A model generated the notes under the pieces. It did not search any database, was not told the DNA's origin, and saw only the letters and a list, made by a program, of their open reading frames with translations. A stretch of DNA of 64,000 nucleotides from CAYFZO01 sp965211995 (GTDB taxonomy: Bacteria > Pseudomonadota > Gammaproteobacteria > Poriferisulfidales > Oxydemutatoraceae). The stretch is from the NCBI GenBank assembly GCA_965211995.1, contig OZ243040.1:310001-374000 (forward strand). The letters run 5' to 3'. Both the position numbers and the translations under genes were made by a program. Below, piece after piece: positions 1-8,100 of this stretch; positions within the stretch are counted from its first letter, which is position 1; each line of letters begins with the position of its first letter.

Positions 1-279
1 TCGCTTTGCGGCGCTTGGCAAGCGCGGCATGGTGCAATTTCTTTCGGGTCCGTTGACGACTCAACCGAGTTCATCTCGTGCCGCTTTTAATCACCGCCGA
101 TTGACGCGCATGAAGACAAGGTCGCCGCAGTCAAGTCCGCCGAGCAGCCCCCAAGCAGCCCTGCCGGGTCGCTTTGCGGCGCTTGGCAAGCGCGGCATGG
201 TGCGCTTTCTTTCGAGTCCGTTGACGGTTTGGCCGAGTTCATCTCGTGCCAACTTAATCACCGCCGATTGACGTGCATG
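1..279. repeat. ~168-bp tandem duplication at the hvfB start
   Basis: Bases 1-112 recur at 169-279 with few differences, at an offset of 167-168 bases. Each copy ends in a TTGACG(C/T)GCATGAA stretch containing an ATG; the second ATG (277) is the real start of the DUF692 gene, so the first copy is a decoy start region. The window opens inside the repeat, so more copies may lie upstream. A frame open across both copies (29-271) looks like a by-product of the duplication and not a gene. Confidence 0.85.
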
Positions 280-1179
280 AAAATCCGGGAACCTGGTTTG
301 GTGAAGGATCCGGTCGGTGTCGGGCTGCGCGAGGCGCACGTCGCCGACGTGCTTCGCGACAAGCCCGCCCTCGGCTGGTTCGAGGTGCTTGCCGACAACT
401 ATTTCGCGCCGGGCGGCGTTGCGCTGCGCCGGCTCGAGGCGGTGTGCCGCGACTACCCGATCGCGCTGCACTGCGTCGGTATGTCGCTCGGCTCGGTCGG
501 GGCGCCCGATTATGCTTACCTCGCGACGGTCAGGCGGTTGGCCGAGCGGTATCAGGCGCTGTGGATTTCCGACCATCTGTGTTTTACCGCGGTCGGCGCG
601 ACTCAGATGCACGATCTGCTGCCGCTGCCCTATACCGAGGAGGCGGTTGAGCACGTCGCGCTGAAGATCCGCAAAGTGCAGGATTTTCTCGGGCGGCGTA
701 TTTTGATCGAGAACGTCTCGAGTTATCTGACCTACAAGCACTCGACCCTGGACGAAGTTGATTTTCTGTCCGCGGTCGCGGCGCGGGCCGACTGCCATAT
801 CCTGCTCGATCTCAACAACTGGTACGTCAACGTCTGCAACCACGGTTGCGAGATAACCCGGGCGCTCGAGGGTCTGCCGCTCGAGCGGGTGCGCGAGGTG
901 CACCTCGGCGGGTTCCAGGACCGCGGCGATTTCCTGCTCGACGCGCACGACCACCCGGTGACCGCCCCGGTGTGGGCGCTGTTCGAGGAGTTCGCCGCGA
1001 AGCACCGCGACGTGCCGGTGCTGATCGAATGGGACAACCGGCTGCCGCCTTTGCAAACCCTGCTCGGCGAAGCGGACAAAGCGCGACGGATCATCGCGGC
1101 GGCGGCGCAAGGATCAGCGTTATCTCAGGGATCGGCGGCGGCGCAAAGGTCGGCATCGTCGCAAGGGTTATCGGCGTGA
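277..1179 (+). CDS. hvfB: DUF692 family protein (HvfB/BufB-type, TIM-barrel metalloenzyme)
   Basis: A 300-residue protein of the DUF692 family, the MbnB-like TIM-barrel iron enzymes that modify cysteines in peptide precursors of the copper-binding bufferin/oxazolin type. Typical family landmarks are visible in order: GVGLRE near the N-terminus, a WFEVLADNYF strand, HCVGMSLGS, WISDHLCF, IENVSSYL, LLDLNNWYVN, EVHLGGF and LIEWDNRLP. The His, Glu, Asp and Asn residues in these match the usual metal ligands. I chose ATG 277 because the fold begins right after it; the frame is open from 229, but that part is repeat sequence. The gene overlaps the DUF2063 gene by GTGA, which implies translational coupling. 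The DUF2282 precursor peptide that normally precedes it is not in the window; it may lie upstream. The substrate is inferred from the family. Confidence 0.9.
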   Translation: MKIREPGLVKDPVGVGLREAHVADVLRDKPALGWFEVLADNYFAPGGVALRRLEAVCRDYPIALHCVGMSLGSVGAPDYAYLATVRRLAERYQALWISDHLCFTAVGATQMHDLLPLPYTEEAVEHVALKIRKVQDFLGRRILIENVSSYLTYKHSTLDEVDFLSAVAARADCHILLDLNNWYVNVCNHGCEITRALEGLPLERVREVHLGGFQDRGDFLLDAHDHPVTAPVWALFEEFAAKHRDVPVLIEWDNRLPPLQTLLGEADKARRIIAAAAQGSALSQGSAAAQRSASSQGLSA

Positions 1180-1961
1180 GCGCGATGGATTTGCAATCGC
1201 TGCAAGCGACTTTCGGGCGCGTCATGCGCGGCGAAAGCGGCGGGGCGTTGACCGGGCTGGTGCGTCCCGCCGGCGGTTTGTCGGCGTCGCGCAGCCTCGG
1301 GGTGTATCGCCGCAACATGCAGAGCGCTTTAACGAGCGCTCTGAGCGACGTCTATCCGGTATGCGCGCAGTTGCTCGGCGAAGCACGGTTTCGCGGCATC
1401 GCCACGGGCTATATGCGGCTGCACCCGAGCGAGGACAGTGATTTGAATCTGTACGGCGAGGGGTTCGCCGGTTTCTTGCGGCTGTACTGCGGCGAGTACG
1501 CCGGTAAAGACCCCCGTCTCGCGTGCCTGCCGGACCTCGCGCGCCTGGAATGGCGTTATCACTTCGCTTACTACGCCGAGGATGACCCGGCGTTCGACTT
1601 CGAGGCGTTTGCCAGGGTGGCGGAAAGCGACCGCGGGCGCATCGTGCTCGAAGCAAGCCGGGCGCTGGCGCTGATGTCTTCGGTGTATCCGTTGCGTGCG
1701 GTGTGGCGCACGCGCGCCTATCCCGGCGCCGGCGCCGTATCCCCCGGCGGGGCGCCGCGGGAGCATCTGTGCGTCTGCCGCGACGGTTTGCGCCCTGCGC
1801 TCACGCGCCTGCCGCGGGAACTCTACCGCTTGCTCGGAGACCTTATCAAAGGCGCGACGCTGGACGCGCTGTCGCGGCGGTTCGAACAACTCGACCGGCG
1901 CCTGCCGCGATTGCTGGAAAAAGGCTGGGTGGTATCTTTCCGCCTCAAGCCCGACGCCTAG
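1176..1961 (+). CDS. hvfC: DUF2063 protein (HvfC/BufC-type partner)
   Basis: A 261-residue protein whose N-terminal half matches the HvfC/BufC DNA-binding-like domain (DUF2063): LQATFGRVMRG, then SLGVYRRNMQSALTSALSDV and YPVCAQLLGEARF. In characterised systems this family acts as the recognition partner of the DUF692 enzyme and presents the precursor peptide to it. GTG 1176 overlaps the upstream stop by four bases and has AAGGG eight bases upstream; ATG 1185 is the alternative start. The C-terminal part (about residues 170-261) is less conserved and rich in Arg and Leu. The coupling to the DUF692 gene supports a two-protein modification complex. Confidence 0.88.
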   Translation: MSAMDLQSLQATFGRVMRGESGGALTGLVRPAGGLSASRSLGVYRRNMQSALTSALSDVYPVCAQLLGEARFRGIATGYMRLHPSEDSDLNLYGEGFAGFLRLYCGEYAGKDPRLACLPDLARLEWRYHFAYYAEDDPAFDFEAFARVAESDRGRIVLEASRALALMSSVYPLRAVWRTRAYPGAGAVSPGGAPREHLCVCRDGLRPALTRLPRELYRLLGDLIKGATLDALSRRFEQLDRRLPRLLEKGWVVSFRLKPDA

Positions 1962-1972
1962 GCGGTTGCCCG

Positions 1973-2449
1973 ATGCTCGACAAAGCCCTGTTCGACCAGT
2001 TGTACCGTTACTGTTATTCGCTGACCGGGGACGAAGACGATGCTTGCGACCTGTTGCAGAACGCGCTCGAGAAATATCTGCGCGCCGAACACACACCCGC
2101 CGAGATCAGCAAGTTTTACATGATGAGAGTGATCCGCAATCAGTCCATTGACGACTGGCGCAAGAGCGGGCGCGTCGAAATCGAGCCGTTCGACGACGAA
2201 AAGCATCTAGATTTCGACGTCGCGACGCTTGAGCAGACCACCGTGGATCGGGACACGCTCGCGGCGCTGTGGTCCGACTTCGCGCCGGTCGAGCGCGAGA
2301 TCTTGTTCTTGTGGGCGGTCGAAGGCTACACCACGACGGAAGTTGCGAAATGGCTCAACCTTTCGCGCGGGACGGTGCTGTCGCGCATCTCGCGGCTGCG
2401 CAAGCGCGTGCACGAGCAAGCCGGGGGAGAAGATGCGTCAATCGGTTGA
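1973..2449 (+). CDS. RNA polymerase sigma factor, ECF type
   Basis: A 158-residue sigma-70-family protein with only regions 2 and 4. Region 2 is seen at about residues 5-60 (LYRYCYSLTGDEDDACDLLQ, then YMMRVIRNQSIDDWRK). Region 4 is at about residues 95-150 (DFAPVEREILFLWAVEGYTT followed by the helix-turn-helix EVAKWLNLSRGTVLSRISRL). It starts 11 bases after the DUF2063 stop and overlaps the next gene by 17 bases, so it sits in one operon with the hvfBC pair. By analogy with Caulobacter-type operons, where an ECF sigma controls DUF692/DUF2063/DoxX genes under metal stress, it probably regulates this cluster; that is inference. Confidence 0.92.
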   Translation: MLDKALFDQLYRYCYSLTGDEDDACDLLQNALEKYLRAEHTPAEISKFYMMRVIRNQSIDDWRKSGRVEIEPFDDEKHLDFDVATLEQTTVDRDTLAALWSDFAPVEREILFLWAVEGYTTTEVAKWLNLSRGTVLSRISRLRKRVHEQAGGEDASIG

Positions 2450-3059
2450 CCGGGCGGTGCGGTGGTTTTTGGCAAGCAAGTCCTTGCCTGAGGCGCGGTT
2501 TGCGCGCTTGAACGAGATCGCCGGGCAAACGGCGCCGGCGGACGCGGCGCACGACGGAGACGCGCGTCGCGTCGCGGTGCCGTACTGGGGCATCGCGGCC
2601 GCGGTCGTTGCGGTCGCCGCCTTTGCCTGGTCGGTGGCGCAGCACCGCGTGCCGATGCCGTCCGTCGAGGTCCATCAGCACATCGCCGATGAGGTCGCGA
2701 CCAATCACGTCAAACTGAAGCCGCTTGAGGTCAGTGCGGACGACATGTCGGAAGTGCGCGAGTTTTTCGGCCCGCTTGGTTTTGAATTGGTCGAGTCCTC
2801 GCTGTTCGAGGAGACGCCGTGGCGGATGATGGGCGGGCGCTTCTGCACGATCCGCGGGGAGGCGGCGGCGCAGTTGCGGATGCGGGGCCCGCACGGAAGG
2901 GTGCAGACCGTCTATCAGGTGTCCTACGATTCGGATTCCCACCGCAGCATGCCCGACGTGATGCGCGGCGAGGTGCCGATAAAGTTGTATTCCCACGGTC
3001 TCGAAGTCCGGCTGTGGCGCGAGCGCGGTTTACTGTTCGCGGCGGCGGTGTCGCAGTAG
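2433..3059 (+). CDS. Putative membrane-anchored anti-sigma factor
   Basis: A 208-residue protein with a short N-terminal cytoplasmic region (MRQSVDRAVRWFLASKSLPE), one membrane segment at about residues 49-66 (WGIAAAVVAVAAFAWSVA) and a periplasmic domain of some 140 residues. This topology and the 17-base overlap with the ECF sigma gene are typical of a sigma/anti-sigma pair. The start has GGGGGAG just upstream. I see no zinc-binding HxxxCxxC motif in the N-terminus, so it is not a ZAS-type anti-sigma, and the name rests mainly on topology and position. The outer domain (EVREFFGPLGFELVESSLF, then RFCTIRGEAAAQLRM) resembles periplasmic sensor domains of such proteins, but I could not assign a family. 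Confidence 0.7.
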   Translation: MRQSVDRAVRWFLASKSLPEARFARLNEIAGQTAPADAAHDGDARRVAVPYWGIAAAVVAVAAFAWSVAQHRVPMPSVEVHQHIADEVATNHVKLKPLEVSADDMSEVREFFGPLGFELVESSLFEETPWRMMGGRFCTIRGEAAAQLRMRGPHGRVQTVYQVSYDSDSHRSMPDVMRGEVPIKLYSHGLEVRLWRERGLLFAAAVSQ

Positions 3060-3469
3060 TTGGGTTCGGGCGATATATTTTCCCGGCGAACGGGCGGACC
3101 GGGAAGTCCGCCCCGGCGGATGTAGAATTCCCCGGCTTCTCGCCATGGACGGCATGAATAAATTTTCCGAGGGGTCGTTAGCTCAGTTGGGTGAGCCGGA
3201 AGGAGGAAATATGCCATAACGGCATATTTTCCCGGCGAACGGGCGGACAAGGAAGTCCGCCCTGGTGGATGTAGAATCCCCCGGATTTTCGCCATGGATG
3301 GCATGAACAAATTCCCTTAGGGGTCGTTAGCTCAGTTGGGTGAGCCGGAAAGAGGAAATATGCCATAACGGCATATTTTCCCGGCGAACGGGCGGACAAG
3401 GAAGTCCGCCCTGGTGGATGTAGAATCCCCCGGATTTTCGCCATGGATGGCATGAACAAATTCCCTTAG
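3060..3469 (+). repeat. 149-bp tandem repeat carrying truncated tRNA-Lys 5' ends
   Basis: Two near-identical 149-bp units (3172-3320 and 3321-3469), preceded by a diverged partial unit (about 3060-3171), lead into the intact tRNA-Lys. Each unit begins with the first ~28 bases of the tRNA (GGGTCGTTAGCTCAGTTGG..GAGC.CGGA), then breaks off into a 9-bp hairpin (AAATATGCC / GGCATATTT, 3207-3229 in the first unit) followed by T residues. A second perfect 8-bp hairpin follows (GGGCGGAC / GTCCGCCC, 3241-3262), then a TAGAAT box. The hairpin plus T run looks like a terminator after each truncated tRNA. No gene is seen here. Confidence 0.9.
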
Positions 3470-3542
3470 GGGTCGTTAGCTCAGTTGGTAGAGCACCGGA
3501 CTTTTAATCCGATGGTCGCAGGTTCGAATCCTGCACGACCCA
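3470..3542 (+). tRNA. tRNA-Lys (anticodon TTT)
   Basis: A complete cloverleaf without encoded CCA. The acceptor GGGTCGT pairs with ACGACCC, the D arm contains AGCTCAGTTGGTAGAGC, the anticodon loop CTTTTAA has anticodon TTT at 3503-3505, and the T arm contains GGTTCGAATCC. The discriminator base is A3542. Confidence 0.97.
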
Positions 3543-3548
3543 ATCCTT

Positions 3549-3617
3549 TCTCGCACCGTCTAACTTAACCTTGCCCGCACCATCAACTTATCCTTGCCCA
3601 TACCGTCAACTTGATTT
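3549..3617 (+). repeat. Three degenerate 23-bp tandem units after tRNA-Lys
   Basis: Units start at 3549, 3572 and 3595. Each reads roughly TGCCCGCACC(A/G)TCAACTTA plus a pyrimidine-rich end, with several substitutions between copies. No open frame or clear terminator coincides with them. The array sits between the tRNA and the next gene and may be a decayed terminator or spacer. Confidence 0.6.
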
Positions 3618-3668
3618 TGCCCCGCGCCGCCGCCGCTGCATTTGCCCCGAATTTCCGAAGAGAGTAGG

Positions 3669-4310
3669 ATGCCGCCTCGCCTGCGTATCCCGATTCAACC
3701 GATGCCCGACTCCCCGAAGAAGCGCGCACACGAACCGCGAGCGGCGCGCGCGTCCACCGCGGCGAACTTTCGTGCTTTTACTCTCAAGGCCGACAAGCCG
3801 CTGCGCAAGATTAAGTTTGACGTCGGCGTCACCCGCCCCGTTCCCGGCGACAAGGGGGTCGCGCAGTCGCGGCTTCCCCGCTACGCCGCGCTGCTGGACA
3901 CCGCGGCGGAGCGCACCCGCGTGTCGCGCAAGGTCATCGAGGCGGCGGGCCTCGAACCCGACGGCGCCAACGGTCGTGCGGCGTATTACCGTGCCGACGT
4001 TTACCTGCCCAATATGATCCGTTTCGCCGGGGCGCCGGTTGCCGTTATGCCGCCCGACCTCGAATCCGAGGCCGACTGCCTGATCGGCATGGACATTCTT
4101 TCCTGCGCCGACTGCACGCTGTCGCACAAGGGCAGGAAGATGATGTTTTCTTTCCGTGTCCCGCCGCTCGGCGCGCCCGACTTCGTTGAGGAGCACCGGC
4201 GCTTGCACAAAGGCGCAAAGAAAATGGTCACGACGTCGGCGACCAGAAACCAACCCTGCCCCTGCGGCAGCGGCAAGCGTTTCAAGAACTGCTGCGGCAA
4301 GATCTACTGA
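3669..4310 (+). CDS. Retropepsin-like aspartic protease domain protein with C-terminal SEC-C motif
   Basis: A 213-residue protein. The middle has the hallmarks of a single-domain, retropepsin-like clan AA fold: YAALLDTAAERTRVSRKVIE, where DTA stands for the catalytic D-[ST]-[GA] triad, and the second half motif LIGMDILSCADC. The C-terminus is a SEC-C zinc-binding motif (NQPCPCGSGKRFKNCCGKIY) of the type found on SecA and many accessory proteins. The Arg/Pro-rich first ~45 residues look disordered. ATG 3669 has a purine-rich GAGAGTAGG upstream; ATG 3702 is possible. Whether it is an active protease and what it cuts cannot be read from the sequence. A second, broken retropepsin gene lies at 47671. 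Confidence 0.75.
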   Translation: MPPRLRIPIQPMPDSPKKRAHEPRAARASTAANFRAFTLKADKPLRKIKFDVGVTRPVPGDKGVAQSRLPRYAALLDTAAERTRVSRKVIEAAGLEPDGANGRAAYYRADVYLPNMIRFAGAPVAVMPPDLESEADCLIGMDILSCADCTLSHKGRKMMFSFRVPPLGAPDFVEEHRRLHKGAKKMVTTSATRNQPCPCGSGKRFKNCCGKIY

Positions 4311-5128
4311 CGCAAAGGGCGAACGCCGAAGCGCGACCGGCGGCGTCATGGTCGCCGTTGTTTAAGCGCCGCAATCGCACCGGCGGATTGCACAAACCGG
4401 GGCGGCGGAGACGGGATATCCCGTTGCGTTTAGCGGCTCGCCGGATCAAGAAAGTCGGCCTTCGTCTCGTCTTTGACCGCCGCGTTGTTCGCAATGCCGT
4501 CGGCGGCGCACAAGCGGGTTAAGCTGCTGATTTCCGGTGCGCTTCCGGTCATCGCCGAGGCGGTGTTTTTGGCGTTTTACGGGGATTTTCCGGCGAGCAT
4601 CGGAAATTGTTGTAAAGTACGCGCCTCGCGGGGTTTGGGGATAACCCCCTGTCGCGGGGCGCACGCTCAAGGAAATAAGGTAAAATTGGCGGCAAGAGTT
4701 TCGGAATCTTGCAAGAAAAACTCCATAAATCATGATTTCACACCCATCGGCCGTTTTTCAACGTCCGCGGTCAGCGTTGCTTATGGCATCGGCGTTGGCG
4801 AGCGAGGTGTATTGTCGCTTGGTGACGCGGGGACGGGCATCGGCGCGCACGACGTCCGCGTTGCAATCAGACGCGGCCGCACGTTCCTGCGTCGTGCCGG
4901 CGTGGTCTTTGCCATTGCCGGTGCGGATACTGCAACGACATTCCGGCGCCCGGAGCAAAAGGCCCGGGGGAAAGGGCAGGGGCTGAAGCCGTTATGCACG
5001 ACACAATCGGTTGCGGGCAAAAGACGGGCGCGGCGGGGCACCGGCTAGAGCTGTTATGCACGACACAATCGTTTTCAAGGGCGTTTTCAAGGGCGTTTCC
5101 AAAGGCGTTTTCAAGGGCTAACGGGGTT
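4311..5128. other. Gene-poor spacer upstream of giant gene 1
   Basis: I see no convincing gene in these 818 bases. An open frame at 4473-5048 has no family features and is full of repeat sequence. Visible structure: a perfect 14-bp palindrome ACGGGATATCCCGT (4411-4424), a GC-rich hairpin around 4625-4660 (GGGGTT / AACCCC), a 12-bp palindrome AAATCATGATTT (4727-4738), a direct repeat GTTATGCACGACACAATCG at about 4991 and 5053, and a 12-bp tandem array (5070-5117). It probably holds the promoter of the giant locus. Confidence 0.7.
5070..5117 (+). repeat. Four 12-bp tandem units upstream of giant gene 1
   Basis: Units CGTTTTCAAGGG begin at 5070, 5082, 5094 (variant CGTTTCCAAAGG) and 5106, ending 11 bases before the chosen ATG. 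The unit length is a multiple of three and the frame is open through it, so if translation began at ATG 4994 the array would encode an Arg/Lys-containing four-residue repeat (SFSRAFSRAFPKAF) ahead of the signal peptide. Copy-number change would alter leader length but not frame. Confidence 0.85.
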
Positions 5129-8100
5129 ATGCGCGGCAAAACCGCTTACGGCGGTGTTTTCAGCGGATGGCTGCTCGGCATGCTGCTCATGCCCGCCGTT
5201 GCGCACGCGCAGTTGCTTCTGCCGACGGATGACGTCGCCGAGGTTGACGCAGAGCGCAGCGATACCGACCCGCAACTGATATGGGAGGGGTTCGCTCATA
5301 CGGCCGGCACTAATCCGGAGGGGCAGTGCGAGGTTGGGGCGAATGGGCGCAGGTGCACGGGAATCATCGAACAGCGCATAGGGAATTTAATCGTGGAGGA
5401 TGACGGCAGGATCACGTTTGACCTTCAGATCAGGTCGTTGGAGCCGCCTGATCCGGACATCGACTTTGTAGATGGGATAAACGTAGGAACGTCAATCAGC
5501 GACGAGGTGCGGGGTAATCTCCTCCATTCGCTGAGTCTCAATTTACGGTGGAACCCCGCTGCGCTTGATCTCCGTCCGCCGGCGGATGCGGATTGCGCTT
5601 ATACGCCGCAGGACAGTCTCGGCGACACCGACTTGTTCGGAATACTTCCACTGGTTTCTCCTTCTTTGGTTACCTACGACGCGGGCCAGGTCGGCGGCAT
5701 TTCAGACAATGGGCCGGATCGTCAGGTGCTTCCTTCGGGGGAGGTTTACGATCTCGCCATTTCATCGGGGGCGTTTCAGTCTGTTGTCAGCGTGACCTGC
5801 CCGGCGGGCAGCGTGACTGATAATACGCTGCCGATGCAATTTGCTTTCGGGAATACGTTCAACGCGGGCACGCGAGTGGCTCAGTTGACGAGTATTGTTT
5901 CAACAGCGGGCGACGACAGTTTTCTGCCCTACGCGCTGCGCGCCGAAAATCAGTTTTGGTATTACCCGCTCGACGGCCTCCCGGCGATCACTGACGCGGA
6001 GATGGGCAACGCCCTTGACGAGGACGGGTTTTACATTGACCTGACTTTCAGCGAGCCGGTTTATGGAGACACCGGCGGCACGAGCGCATTGACCCCGGCT
6101 GCGTTTGACTTCTTGGTGGTGCGTGAAGAGAACCCGACTTTTTTGGCTAATGCCGTAAGCGGTGAGCGCATCCACAGGATCAGGCAGTTGGCTAGCGAGG
6201 AGGGGACGGTTGCGATGGGGGTGCCGGTCAGCGTGACTAAAGTGGGCGGTGGTGCTTTGACCGGCGACGAGGTGGTCGTGCGGCTGCATTTTGCGGAGAC
6301 CGATCACCCGTTGATACTTCGTGCCGTCGGAGAGTCGGTTTTGAACGATGGCGTTATTGACACCGACACCGTGCCCCACATTTCTTCAATCGGCATCAGG
6401 CCGACGGCGGGTGAGGAGATTTATGACGCCGACGGCAATCAACTGCACGGCGGTAACGATTGGTGGATGGTGGTGCTGCATGACCGCTATGCGCCGTATG
6501 TCACCGACGCCGTGGTCAGCCTTGCGAGCCGGCATATTGACCTGACTTTCAGCAAGCCGGTCAGGTTTGAAATCCAATACGACGAGACGGCGCCGGACAC
6601 GCCGAATATTCTTGACTCCTCCCCGGAGGCGGATGATTTTGAGATCATCCACTACGACGCCTCCGGCAGCGGCGAGCCGGCGATACTGACCCCTGAGAGC
6701 GTTGCAGTGCTGATGAGAGACACCGTCGGCACGACCCGGGTGAGGGTGGTGCTGCCGCCGGGGGAGTACACGGCGGAGGACACGGTGGACGTGCGGCTGG
6801 CGCGGAAACTCGAAGACCCGCAGTTCCCGAGTTTGGCGACGGTGTTTGACGCCGGCGGCGAAACCAAAGGCGCCTCCAACTTTCCCCGCACCGCCGCCCA
6901 CGCGCAGGTCGGTTCATTGCAGTTGAGGGACGGGGAGCAGTACTCGATCGCCTTTACCGAGGCCGTCGTTGTAGGTGTGACGGGTGAAGGCGCTGCGGAT
7001 TTAACGGCCGCCGAAGTCGCCGAAGTCGCGGCCGCCGACGACCCACTGCCCCCACCCCAGCCGGAGCAGTCCGCCACCGATGCCGTGGTATGGGGCTTTC
7101 TAATCACGAGAGGCGGTGATATCGCGGAGCAGTCCACCGTCACCGTGCAAGTTGATTTCAACTCGGCTGAGTCCACCGGAGACCTCGCCGACGCCGCCGT
7201 CGCGATCGGCATCAAAGACGCGGATGGAACCCCCGACCCGGGCGGGTTTACAGCATTGCCCGTGACCGACGACCCCGCTGATGACACGTTGCTTGTTGAA
7301 GATTTGCAGTTCGCGCCGGACGAGACCATGAAATTGCTCGTTGTGGGGGTCGTCGGCAACGATGTGCCGACCCTCGGCAACCGCCTTCTGACGATTGAGC
7401 TGACGGTGACGGATGCCGACACCCGGGCGGTCAGCGCACCCTCGACTATTCGCTTCATCATCGAGGAAGACGACGACTTTCCGCTCATCTACACCGCCTC
7501 CGACTTAAATGTGGATGCCGGCATGGAGAACGCACTTCAGATGAGGGAGCCGGCGGGCGCGGGCGTGTTGATTGATGCGAGTGCAACGGTTTCTGAAGGC
7601 GGCCTCGCCGACGGCGTCGCGAGGATTGTCATTGAACTGGAATTGACGGATGCCGTGAACACCCCCATCGCCGCCGATGACGTCAGTTTTACGCGGTTGC
7701 GCGTTACCGTGGCAGCGAACGGCAATCCGCTTCCTGTTGAACCGCAGAATATAGCCGGCGGGTTGTATCAAGTGGGGCAGGCCTTAACGGATAACGCCAT
7801 CGGCGCCAAATTGGCCCCCTCCGACACCGGGTTTTTGCAACTGATTCCTCTGGACGGGGATACTAATAACCCGGCTCCGGCCACCCCCGCCGCCATTGAG
7901 GCTCTGTTGCACCTGCTCAGATTCGTGTTGACGGAGACCGACGACGACGTCGGTGCGCAGGCCCGGATCAGGATTACGCTGGTGCCGCCCGACGACGCGG
8001 GCGAGAGTGACCCGGTGCCGCAGACCTACACGATGAACATCGCGCCGGACGATGACCCTCCGACGGGCACGGTCCCCGCTGCGGCACTCGGGTCGGTGAA

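Noticed and set aside
3172..3350. Additional tRNA genes upstream of tRNA-Lys
   Set aside because: Only the first ~28 bases of the tRNA are present in each unit; there is no anticodon loop, T arm or 3' acceptor strand.
4473..5048. A 191-codon open frame before giant gene 1
   Set aside because: No ribosome-binding site or family motif; it runs into repeat sequence and overlaps the leader of the giant gene.
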